This document shows positions 40,322 through 52,400 of a stretch of DNA of 64,000 bases, in pieces. Position 1 is the first letter of the stretch, and every line of letters starts with the position of its first letter. The stretch is from Hippophae tibetana (lineage: Eukaryota > Streptophyta > Magnoliopsida > Rosales > Elaeagnaceae). Location of the stretch: the NCBI GenBank assembly GCA_037013495.1, contig CM072801.1:78167816-78231815 (forward strand), written 5' to 3'. The notes beneath the pieces are model-generated. The model had not been told where the DNA came from. It made no database searches and worked only from the letters and a program-made list of their open reading frames with translations. The translations under genes were made by a program, and so were the position numbers.

Positions 40322-40974
40322 ATGCATCCAAATGACTATTATAATAAATCAAATCGAAGCTCGTTTCGATTACTACAAAAACAACCTTACATTATTTCAT
40401 TACTCCTTATTTCTGAACCCAAGTTTGTTTATTTACCCTATTTACATACGTCTAAAAGTTTGGTCGTATCAAATGGAGTTGTTTTTGGTTCTTGTTCCTT
40501 AGGCTTCAATTACGATCATCTTAACCACATTAATGGTTATTCAATCGTTCCAATTTGTAGGAGTTCCTATATTACCAGGTTCTTCGCCTAAAGGATATAA
40601 GTCATATGGAATCATAGCTGTGGTTTCTGAAAATAAGTTCTCTGCATGCTTCTATCTATTTTCTAATGTTATATTTTTACAAAACCACATTATTTAATTG
40701 TTTATTGTGTTTTTGAGCCATGAATCACTCAAAATAGAAGGAATTTTCACCCTCAACTCTTGCATTCTCTTTAAATATTTTTGGCGTTGTTTTCGTCGTT
40801 GGATTTATTTTTGCATTTTTCATTGAATTCTTCCTATCTTTTTCTTGTTCTTTTACTTATGTGTTTAATTTATCTTTGTTCTTCTAAAAAACAAGAGAGT
40901 TGTTGCAATTCACTGTTTCGAAAAAATAACTAATAATTTGGGTTAAAGCTTTAAACTGTCATAACTTTTAATTC
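40322..40974 (+). repeat. Representative monomer (type B) showing internal anatomy
   Basis: This is one complete 653-bp unit, given as a reference for offsets. Offset 1 is the 'atgcatcc' anchor. Offsets 31-50 hold a dyad. Near offsets 141-155 lies 'ggtcgtatcaaatgg', the most type-specific segment. Offsets of about 250-310 are highly conserved across types and include 'ggatataagtcatatgg'. Offsets of about 440-565 form a T-rich stretch carrying one 'gaattc' site. The unit ends with the 8-bp palindrome 'tttcgaaa' about 59 bp before the next anchor, then an 'aagctt' site. I saw no convincing internal sub-repeat. The repeat has no natural start, so the anchor is only a convention. Confidence 0.9.
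40761..40885 (+). other. T-rich segment of the monomer, representative copy
   Basis: About 125 bp per monomer is dominated by T runs separated by C, G or single A on this strand, with only two or three runs of A. Some neighbouring T runs are spaced roughly 10 to 13 bp apart, which could give mild intrinsic curvature, but spacing is irregular elsewhere. It also contains the 'gaattc' site present in most types and lost in T ('ttctattc') and F ('ttaaattc'). Confidence 0.5.
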
Positions 40975-43900
40975 ATGCATCCAAATGACTATTATAATAA
41001 ATCAAATCGAAGCTCGTTTCGATTACTATAAAGACAACCTTACATTATTTCATTACTCCTTGTTTCTGAATCCAAGTTTGTTTATTTGCCCTATTTACAT
41101 ACGTCTAAAAGTTTGGTCTTATCATATGGAGTTTTTTTTGTTCTTGTTCCTTAGGCTTCAATTACGATCATCTTAACCACATTAATGGTTATTCAATCGT
41201 TCCTATTTGTTAGAGTTCCTATATTACCAGGTTCTTCGCCTAAAGGATATAAGTCATATGGAATCATAGCCCTGGTTTCTGAAAATAGGTTCTGCATATG
41301 CTTCTATCCATTTTCTAATGTTATATTTTTACAAAACATCCATATTTGATTGTTTATTGTTTTTTTGAGTCATGAATCACCTAAAATAGAAGGAATTTTC
41401 ACCAACAAGTCTTGCATTTTCTTTAAATATTTTTGTCGTTGTTTTCGTCATTGGATTTATTTTCGCATTTTTCATTGAATTCTTCCTATCTTTTTCTTGT
41501 TATTTTACTTATGTGTTTAATTTATCTTTGTTCTTCTAAAAAACAAGAGAGTTGTTGCCATTCACTGTTTCGAAAAAATAACTAATAATTTGGGTTGAAG
41601 CTTTAAACTGTCATAACTTTTAATTGATGCATCCAAATGACTATTATAATAAATCAAATCGAAGCTCGTTTCGATTACTACAAAGACAACCTTACATTAT
41701 TTCATTACTCCTTGTTTCTGAACCCAAGTTTGTTTATTTACCCTATTTACATACGTCTAAATGTTAGGTCGTATCATATTGAGTTGTTTTTGGTTCTTGT
41801 TCCTTAGGTTTCAATTACGATCATCTTAACCACATTAATGGTTATTCAATCGTTCCTATTTGTTGGAGTTCCTATATTACCAGGTTTTTCGCCTAAAGGA
41901 TATAAGTCATATGGAATCATAGCCGTGGTTTCTGAAAATAGGTTCTCCACATGCTTCTATCCATTTTCTAATGTTATATTTTTACAAAACATCCTTATTT
42001 GATTGTTTATTGTGTTTTTGAGTCATAAATCCCCTAAAATAGAAGGAATATTCACCCACAAGTCTTGCATTTTCTTTAAATATTTTTGTCGTTGTTTTCG
42101 TCATTGGATTTATATTCACATTTTTCATTGAATTCTTCGTATCTTTTTCTTGTTCTTTTACTTATGTGTTTAATTTATCTTTGTTCTTCTAAAAAACAAG
42201 AGAGTTGTTGCAATTCACTGTTTCGAAAAAATAACTAATAATTTGGGTTGAAGCTTTAAACTGTCATAACTTTTAATTCATGCATCCAAATGACTATTAT
42301 AATAAATCAAATCGAAGCTCGTTTTGATTACTACAAAGACAACCTTACATTATTTTATTACTCCTTGTTTCTGAACCCAAGTTTGTTTATTTACCCTATT
42401 TACATACGTCTAAAAGTTTGGTCGTATGATATGGAGTTGTTTTTGGTTCTTGTTCCTTAGGCTTCAATTACGATCATCTTAACCACATTAATGGTTATTC
42501 AATCGTTCCTATTTGTTGGAGTTCCTATATTACCAGGTTCTTCGCCTAAAGGATATAAGTCATATGGAATCATAGCCGTGGTTTCTGAAAATAGGTTCTC
42601 CACATGCTTCTATCCATTTTCTAATGTTATATTTTTACAAAACATCCTTATTTGATTGTTTATTGTGTTTTTGAGTCATGAATCACCTAAAATAGAAGGA
42701 ATTTTCACCCACAAGCCTTGCATTTTCTTTAAATATTTTTGTCGTTGTTTTCGTCATTCGATTTATTTTCCCATTTTTCATTAAATTCTTTTTATCTTTT
42801 TCTTGTTATTTTACTTATGTGTTTAATTTATCTTTGTTCTTCTAAAAAACAAGAGAGTTGTTGCCATTCACTATTTCGAAAAAATAACTAATAATTTGGG
42901 ATGAAGCTTTAAACTATCATAACTTTTAATTCATGCATCCAAATGACTATTATAATAAATCAAATCGAAGCTCGTTTCAATTACTACAAAAACAACCTTA
43001 CATTATTTCATTACTCCTTATTTCTAAACCCAAGTTTGTTTATTTACCCTATTTACATACGTCTAAAAGTTTGATCGTATCATATGTAGTTGTTTTTGGT
43101 TCTTGTTCCTCAGGCTTCAATTACGATCATCTTAACCACATTAATGGTTATTCAATCGATCCAATTTGTAGGAGTTCCTATATTACCAGGTTCTTCGCCT
43201 AAAGGATATAAGTCATATGGAATCATAGCCCTGGTTTCTGAAAATAGGTTCTCCATATGCTTCTATCCATTTTCTAATGTTATATTTTTACAAAACATCC
43301 TTATTTGATTGTTTATTGTGTTTTTGAGTCATGAATCACCTAAAATAGAAGGAATTTTCACCAACAAGTCTTGCATTTTCTTTAAATATTTTTGTCGTTG
43401 TTTTCGTCATTGGATTTATTTTCGCATTTTTCATTGAATTCTTCCTATCTTTTTCTTGTTATTTTACTTATGTGTTTAATTTATCTTTGTTCTTCTAAAA
43501 AACAAAAGAGTTGTTGCCATTCACTGTTTCGAAAAAATAACTAATAATTTGGGTTGAAGCTTTAAACTATCATAACTTTTAATTCATGCTCCCAAATGAC
43601 TATTATAATAAATCAAATCGAAGCTCGTTTCGATTACTACAAAGACAACCTTACATTATTTCATTACTCCTTGTTTCTGAACCCAAGTTTGTTTATTTAC
43701 CCTATTTACATACGTCTAAATGTTTGGTCGTATCATATGGAGTTGTTTTTGGTTCTTGTTCCTTAGGCTTCAATTACGATCATCTTAACCACATTAAGGG
43801 TTATTCAATCGTTCCAATTTGTAGGAGTTCCTATATTACCAGGTTCTTCGCCTAAAGGATATAAGTCATATGGAATCATAGCCGTGGTTTCTGAAAATAG

Positions 43901-46850
43901 GTTCTCCACATGCTTCTATCCATTTTCTAATGTTATATTTTTACAAAACATCCTTATTTGATTGTTTATTGTGTTTTTGAGTCATGAATCACCTAAAATA
44001 GAAGGAATTTTCACCCACAAGTCTTCCATTTTCTTTAAATATTTTTGTCGTTGTTTTCGTCATTCGATTTATTTTCTCATTTTTCATTGAATTCTTCCTA
44101 TCTTTTTCTTGTTATTTTACTTATGTGTTTAATTTATCTTTGTTCTTCTAAAAAACAAGAGAGTTGTTGCCATTCACTGTTTCGAAAAAATAACTAATAA
44201 TTTGGGTTGAAGCTTTAAACTGTCATAACTTTTAATTCATGCATCCAAATGACTATTATAATAAATCAAATCGAAGCTCGTTTCGATTACTACAAAAACA
44301 ACCTTACATTATTTCATTACTCCTTATTTCTGAACCCAAGTTTGTTTATTTACCCTATTTACATACGTCTAAAAGTTTGGTCGTATCATATGGAGTTGTT
44401 TTTGGTTCTTGTTCCTCAGGCTTCAATTACGATCATCTTAACCAAATTAATGGTTATTCAATCGTTCCAATTTGTAGGAGTTCCTATATTACCAGGTTCT
44501 TCGCCTAAAGGATATAAGTCATATGGAATCATAGCCGTGGATTCTGAAAATAAGTTCTCTGCATGCTTCTATCTGTTTTATAATGTTATATTCTTACAAA
44601 ACATCATTATTTGATTGTTTATTGTGTTTTTGAGCCATGAATCACTCAAAATAGAAGGAATTTTCACCCACAACTTTTGCATTTTCTTTAAATATTTTTG
44701 TCGTTGTTTTCGTCGTTGGATTTATTTTTGCATTTTTCATTGAATTCTTCCTATCTTTTTCTTGTTCTTTTACTTATGTGTTTAATTTATCTTTGTTCTT
44801 CTAAAAAACAAGAGAGTTGTTGCAATTCACTCTTTCGAAAAAATAACTAATAATTTGGGTTGATGCTTTAAACTGTCATAACTTTTATTTCATGCATCCA
44901 AATGACTATTATAATAAATCAAATCGAAGCTCGTTTCGATTACTACAAAGACAACCTTACATTATTTCATTACTCCTTGTTTCGGAACCCAAGTTTGGTT
45001 ATTTTCCCTATTTACATACGTCTAAAAGTTTGGTCGTATAATTTGGAGTTGTTTTTGGTTCTTGTTCCTTAGGCTTCAATTACGATCATCTTAACCACAT
45101 TAATGGTTATTCAATCGTTCCTATTTGTTAGAGTTCCTATATTACTAGGTTCTTCACCTAAAGGATATAAGTCATATGGAATCATAGTCCTGGTTTCAAA
45201 AAATAGGTTCTCCATATGCTTCTATCCATTTTCTAATGTTATATTTTTAGAAAACATTCTTATTTGATTGTTTATTGTGTTTTTGAGTCATGAATCACCT
45301 AAAATAGATGGAATTTTCACCAACAAGTCTTGCATTTTCTTTAAATATTTTTGTCGTTGTTTTCGTCATTGGATTTATTTTCGCATTTTTCATTGTATTC
45401 TTCGTATATTTTTCTTGTTCTTTTACTTATATGTTTAATTTATCTTTGTTCTTCTAAAAAACAAGAGAGTTGTTGCCATTCATTGTTTCGAAAAAATAAC
45501 TAATAATTTGGGTTGAAGCTTTAAACTGTCATAACTTTTAATTCATGCATCCAAATGACTATTATAATAAATCATATCGAAGCTCGTTTCGATAACTACC
45601 AAGACAACCTTACATTATTTCATTACTCCTTGTTTCTGAACCCAAGTTTCTTTATTTACACTATTTACATATGTCTAAAAATTTGGTCGTATCATATGGA
45701 GTTGTTTTTGGTTCTTGTTCCTTAGGCTTCAATTACGATCATCTTAACCACATTAATGGTTATTCAATCGTTCCTATTTGTTAGAGTTCCTATATTACCA
45801 GGTTCTTCACCTAAAGGATATAAGTCATATGGAATCATAGCCCTGGTTTCTGAAAATAGGTTCTCCATATGCTTCTATCCATTTTCTAATGTTATATTTT
45901 TACAAAACATCCATATTTGATTGTTTATTGTGTTTTTGAGTCATGAATCACATAAAATAGAAGGAATTTTCACCAACAAGTCTTGCATTTTCTTTAAATA
46001 TTTTTGTCGTTGTTTTCGTCATTGGATTTATTTTCGCATTTTTCATTGAATTCTTCCTATCTTTTTCTTGTTATTTTACTTATGTGTTTAATTTATCTTT
46101 GTTCTTCTAAAAAACAAGAGAGTTGTTGCCATTCACTGTTTCGAAAAAATAACTAATAATTTGGGTTGAAGCTTTAAACTGTCATAACTTTTAATTGATG
46201 CATCCAAATGACTATTATAATAAATCAAATCGAAGCTCGTTTCGATTACTACAAAGACAACCTTACATTATTTCATTACTCCTTGTTTCTGAACCCAAGT
46301 TTGTTTATTTACCCTTTTTACATACGTCTAAATGTTTGGTCGTATCATATGGAGTTGTTTTTGGTTCTTGTTCCTTAGGCTTCAATTACGATCATCTTAA
46401 CCACATTAATGGTTATTCAATCGTTCCTATTTGTTGGAGTTCCTATATTACCAGGTTTTTCGCCTAAAGGATATAAATCATATGGAATCATAGCCGTGGT
46501 TTCTGAAAATAGGTTCTCCACATGCTTCTATCCATTTTCTAATGTTATATTTTTACAAAACATCCTTATTTGATTGTTTATTGTGTTTTTGAGTCATAAA
46601 TCACCTAAAATAGAAGGAATATTCACCCACAAGTCTTGCATTTTCTTTAAATATTTTTGTCGTTGTTTTCGTCATTGGATTTATATTCACATTTTTCATT
46701 GAATTCTTCGTATCTTTTTCTTGTTCTTTTACTTATGTGTTTAATTTATCTTTGTTCTTCTAAAAAACAAGAGAGTTGTTGCAATTCACTGTTTCGAAAA
46801 AATAACTAATAATTTGGGTTGAAGCTTTAAACTGTCATAACTTTTAATTC

Positions 46851-49463
46851 ATGCATCCAAATGACTATTATAATAAATCAAATCGAAGCTCGTTTTAATT
46901 ACTACAAAGACAACCTTACATTATTTTATTACTCCTTGTTTCTGAACCCAAGTTTGTTTATTTACCCTATTTACATACGTCTAAAAGTTTGGTCATATGA
47001 TATGGAGTTGTTTTTGGTTCTTGTTCCTTAGGATTCAATTACGATCATCTTAACCACATTAATGGTTATTCAATCGTTCCTATTTGTTGGAGTTCCTATA
47101 TTACCAGGTTCTTCGCCTAAAGGATATAAGTCATATGGAATCATAGCCGTGGTTTCTGAAAATAGGTTCTCCACATGCTTCTATCCATTTTCTAATGTTA
47201 TATTTTTACAAAACATCCTTATTTGATTGTTTATTGTGTTTTTGAGTCATGAATCACCTAAAATAGAAGGAATTTTCACCCACAAGTCTTGAATTTTCTT
47301 TAAATATTTTTGTCGTTGTTTTCGTCATTCAATTTATTTTTTTCATTTTTCATTAAATTCTTCCTATCTTTTTCTTGTTATTTTAGTTATGTGTTTAATT
47401 TATCTTTGTTCTTCTAAAAAACAAGAGAGTTGTTGCCATTCACTGTTTCGAAAAAATAACTAATAATTTGGGATAAAGCTTTAAACTATCATAACTTTTA
47501 ATTCATGCATCCAAATGACTATTATAATAAACAAAATCGAAGCTCGTTTCGATTACTACAAAGACAACCTTACATTATTTCATTACTCCTTATTTCTGAA
47601 CCCAAGTTTGTTTATTTACCCTATTTACATACGTCTAAAAGTTTGGTCGTATCATATGTAGTTGTTTTGGGTTCTTGTTCCTCAGGCTTCAATTACGATA
47701 ATCTTAACCACATTAATGGTTATTCAATCGTTCCAATTTGTAGGAGTTCCTATATTACCAGGTTCTTCGCCTAAAGGATATAAGTCATATGGAATCATAG
47801 CCCTGGTTTCTGAAAATAGGTTCTCCATATGCTTCTATCCATTTTCTAATGTTATATTTTTACAAAACATCCTTATTTGATTGTTTATTGTGTTTTTGAG
47901 TCATGAATCACCTAAAATAGAAGGAATTTTCACCAACAAGTCTTGCATTTTCTTTAAATATTTTTGTCGTTGTTTTCGTCATTGGATTTATTTTCGCATT
48001 TTTCATTGAATTCTTCCTATCTTTTTCTTGTTATTTTACTTATGTGTTTAATTTATCTTTGTTCTTCTAAAAAACAAGAGAGTTGTTGCCATTCACTGTT
48101 TCGAAAAAATAACTAATAATTTGGGTTGAAGCTTTAAACTGTCATAACTTTTAATTGATGCATCCAAATGACTATTATAATAAATCAAATCGAAGCTCGT
48201 TTCGATTACTACAAAGACAACCTTACATTATTTCATTACTCCTTGTTTCTGAACCCAAGTTTGTTTATTTACCCTTTTTACATACGTCTAAATGTTTGGT
48301 CGTATCATATGGAGTTGTTTTTGGTTCTTGTTCCTTAGGCTTCAATTACGATCATCTTAACCACATTAATGGTTATTCAATCGTTCCTATTTGTTGGAGT
48401 TCCTATATTACCAGGTTCTTCACCTAAAGGATATAAGTCATATGGAATCATAGCCCTGGTTTCTGAAAATAGGTTCTCCATATGCTTCTATCCATTTTCT
48501 AATGTTATATTTTTACAAAACATCCATATTTGATTGTTTATTGTGTTTTTGAGTCATGAATCACATAAAATAGAAGGAATTTTCACCAACAAGTCTTGCA
48601 TTTTCTTTAAATATTTTTGTCGTTGTTTTCGTCATTGGATTTATTTTCGCATTTTTCATTGAATTCTTCCTATCTTTTTCTTGTTATTTTACTTATGTGT
48701 TTAATTTATCTTTGTTCTTCTAAAAAACAAGAGAGTTGTTGCCATTCACTGTTTCGAAAAAATAACTAATAATTTGGGTTGAAGCTTTAAACTGTCATAA
48801 CTTTTAATTGATGCATCCAAATGACTATTATAATAAATCAAATCGAAGCTCGTTTCGATTACTACAAAGACAACCTTACATTATTTCATTACTCCTTGTT
48901 TTTGAACCCAAGTTTGTTTATTTACCCTTTTTACATACGTCTAAATGTTTGGTCGTATCATATGGAGTTGTTTTTGGTTCTTGTTCCTTAGGCTTCAATT
49001 ACGATCATCTTAACCACATTAATGGTTATTCAATCGTTCCTATTTGTTGGAGTTCCTATATTACCAGGTTCTTCGCCTAAAGGATATAAGTCATATGGAA
49101 TCATAGCCGTGGTTTCTGAAAATAGGTTCTCCACATGCTTCTATCCATTTTCTAATGTTTTATTTTTACAAAACATCCTTATTTGATTGTTTATTGTGTT
49201 TTTGAGTCATGAATCACCTAAAATAGAAGGAATTTTCACCAACAAGTCTTGCATTTTCTTTAAATATTTTTGTCGTTGTTTTCATCATTCGATTTATTTT
49301 CTCATTTTTCATTGAATTCTTCCTATCTTTTTCTTGTTATTTTACTTATGTGTTTAATTTATCTTTGTTCTTCTAAAAAACAAGAGAGTTGTTGCCATTC
49401 ACTGTTTCGAAAAAATAACTAATAATTTGGGTTGAAGCTTTAAACTGTCATAACTTTTAATTC
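46851..49463. repeat. E-F'-K-K block between HOR copies 2 and 3
   Basis: Starts: 46851 E, 47505 F', 48158 K (hybrid), 48811 K. E here has 'cgttttaatt' and 'ggtcatatg'; F' has 'aacaaaatcg' and 'gttttggg'. Together with copy 2 this makes a 14-monomer unit of about 9.14 kb whose first 13 members recur at 49464-57954. The block returns to the B start of copy 3 through a K tail like that ending copy 1. Confidence 0.88.
48158..48810. repeat. Hybrid monomer: K head, J tail
   Basis: The head is K ('acccttttta', 'aaatgtttgg', base 48396 G). From 'cttcacc' (base 48422 A) the tail is J ('gccctgg', 'catccatatt', 'cacataaaa'). The crossover falls within 48397-48421. The next unit is again K, which normally follows J, so one exchange between neighbouring J and K registers explains the K-K doublet. 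Confidence 0.85.
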
Positions 49464-52400
49464 ATGCATCCAAATGACTATTATAATAAATCAAATCGAA
49501 GCTCGTTTCGATTACTACAAAAACAACCTTACATTATTTCATTACTCCTTATTTCTGAACCCAAGTTTGTTTATTTACCCTATTTACATACGTCTAAAAG
49601 TTTGGTCGTATCAAATGGAGTTGTTTTTGGTTCTTGTTCCTTAGGCTTCAATTACGATCATCTTAACCACATTAATGGTTATTCAATCGTTCCAATTTTG
49701 TAGGAGTTCCTATATTACCAGGTTCTTCGCCTAAAGGATATAAGTCATATGGAATCATAGCTGTGGTTTCTGAAAATAAGTTCTCTGCATGCTTCTATCT
49801 ATTTTCTAATGTTATATTTTTACAAAACCTCATTATTTAATTGTTTATTGTGTTTTTGAGCCATGAATCACTCAAAATAGAAGGAATTTTCACCCTCAAC
49901 TCTTGCATTCTCTTTAAATATTTTTGGCGTTGTTTTCGTCGTTGGATTTATTTTTGCATTTTTCATTGAATTCTTCCTATCTTTTTCTTGTTCTTTTACT
50001 TATGTGTTTAATTTATCTTTGTTCTTCTAAAAAACAAGAGAGTTGTTGCAATTCACTGTTTCGAAAAAATAACTAATAATTTGGGTTAAAGCTTTAAACT
50101 GTCATAACTTTTAATTCATGCATCCAAATGACTATTATAATAAATCAAATCGAAGCTCGTTTCGATTACTATAAAGACAACCTTACATTATTTCATTACT
50201 CCTTGTTTCTGAATCCAAGTTTGTTTATTTGCCCTATTTACATACGTCTAAAAGTTTGGTCTTATCATATGGAGTTTTTTTTTGTTCTTGTTCCATAGGC
50301 TTCAATTACGATCATCTTAACCACATTAATGGTTATTCAATCGTTCCTATTTGTTAGAGTTCCTATATTACCAGGTTCTTCGCCTAAAGGATATAAGTCA
50401 TATGGAATCATAGCCCTGGTTTCTGAAAATAGGTTCTCCATATGCTTCTATCCATTTTCTAATGTTATATTTTTACAAAACATCCATATTTGATTGTTTA
50501 TTGTTTTTTTGAGTCATGAATCACCTAAAATAGAAGGAATTTTCACCAACAAGTCTTGCATTTTCTTTAAATATTTTTGTCGTTGTTTTCGTCATTGGAT
50601 TTATTTTCGCATTTTTCATTGAATTCTTCCTATCTTTTTCTTGTTATTTTACTTATGTGTTTAATTTATCTTTGTTCTTCTAAAAAACAAGAGAGTTGTT
50701 GCCATTCACTGTTTCGAAAAAATAACTAATAATTTGGGTTGAAGCTTTAAACTGTCATAACTTTTAATTGATGCATCCAAATGACTATTATAATAAATCA
50801 AATCGAAGCTCGTTTCGATTACTACAAAGACAACCTTACATTATTTCATTACTCCTTGTTTCTGAACCCAAGTTTGTTTATTTACCCTATTTACATACGT
50901 CTAAATGTTAGGTCGTATCATATTGAGTTGTTTTTGGTTCTTGTTCCTTAGGTTTCAATTACGATCATCTTAACCACATTAATGGTTATTCAATCGTTCC
51001 TATTTGTTGGAGTTCCTATATTACCAGGTTTTTCGCCTAAAGGATATAAGTCATATGGAATCATAGCCGTGGTTTCTGAAAATAGGTTCTCCACATGCTT
51101 CTATCCATTTTCTAATGTTATATTTTTACAAAACATCCTTATTTGATTGTTTATTGTGTTTTTGAGTCATAAATCCCCTAAAATAGAAGGAATATTCACC
51201 CACAAGTCTTGCATTTTCTTTAAATATTTTTGTCGTTGTTTTCGTCATTGGATTTATATTCACATTTTTCATTGAATTCTTCGTATCTTTTTCTTGTTCT
51301 TTTACTTATGTGTTTAATTTATCTTTGTTCTTCTAAAAAACAAGAGAGTTGTTGCAATTCACTGTTTCGAAAAAATAACTAATAATTTGGGTTGAAGCTT
51401 TAAACTGTCATAACTTTTAATTCATGCATCCAAATGACTATTATAATAAATCAAATCGAAGCTCGTTTTGATTACTACAAAGACAACCTTACATTATTTT
51501 ATTACTCCTTGTTTCTGAACCCAAGTTTGTTTATTTACCCTATTTACATACGTCTAAAAGTTTGGTCGTATGATATGGAGTTGTTTTTGGTTCTTGTTCC
51601 TTAGGCTTCAATTACGATCATCTTAACCACATTAATGGTTATTCAATCGTTCCTATTTGTTGGAGTTCCTATATTACCAGGTTCTTCGCCTAAAGGATAT
51701 AAGTCATATGGAATCATAGCCGTGGTTTCTGAAAATAGGTTCTCCACATGCTTCTATCCATTTTCTAATGTTATATTTTTACAAAACATCCTTATTTGAT
51801 TGTTTATTGTGTTTTTGAGTCATGAATCACCTAAAATAGAAGGAATTTTCACCCACAAGCCTTGCATTTTCTTTAAATATTTTTGTCGTTGTTTTCGTCA
51901 TTCGATTTATTTTCTCATTTTTCATTAAATTCTTTTTATCTTTTTCTTGTTATTTTACTTATGTGTTTAATTTATCTTTGTTCTTCTAAAAAACAAGAGA
52001 GTTGTTGCCATTCACTATTTCGAAAAAATAACTAATAATTTGGGATGAAGCTTTAAACTATCATAACTTTTAATTCATGCATCCAAATGACTATTATAAT
52101 AAATCAAATCGAAGCTCGTTTCAATTACTACAAAAACAACCTTACATTATTTCATTACTCCTTATTTCTAAACCCAAGTTTGTTTATTTACCCTATTTAC
52201 ATACGTCTAAAAGTTTGGTCGTATCATATGTAGTTGTTTTTGGTTCTTGTTCCTCAGGCTTCAATTACGATCATCTTAACCACATTAATGGTTATTCAAT
52301 CGATCCAATTTGTAGGAGTTCCTATATTACCAGGTTCTTCGCCTAAAGGATATAAGTCATATGGAATCATAGCCCTGGTTTCTGAAAATAGGTTCTCCAT

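Larger units (their letters stand above)
40322..46850. repeat. Ten-monomer HOR, copy 2 (6529 bp)
   Basis: Starts: 40322 B, 40975 D, 41627 A, 42280 E, 42933 F, 43586 G, 44239 H, 44892 I, 45545 J, 46198 K. It shares derived marks with copy 3 that copy 1 lacks: 'ggtcttatc' in D, 'catatgtct' in J, and a K tail of A type ('ataaatcacc', 'attcacattt'). Copies 2 and 3 are therefore closer relatives, 9144 bp apart. D has one T fewer in its T run. Confidence 0.93.
40322..48396. repeat. 14-monomer superunit, copy 1 (partner at +9144 bp)
   Basis: The order B-D-A-E-F-G-H-I-J-K-E-F'-K here recurs from 49464 with nearly every start displaced by exactly 9144 bp (for example 46851 to 55995, 47505 to 56649, 48158 to 57302). 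Correspondence stops at the K/J crossover near 48397-48421. Confidence 0.82.

Noticed and set aside
40322..40974. Internal sub-repeats (2 x 326 or 4 x 163 bp)
   Set aside because: Short matches such as 'tcatatgga' at offsets of about 147 and 288 and 'gtttctgaa' at about 92 and 312 do not extend and are not evenly spaced. Chance similarity is enough.
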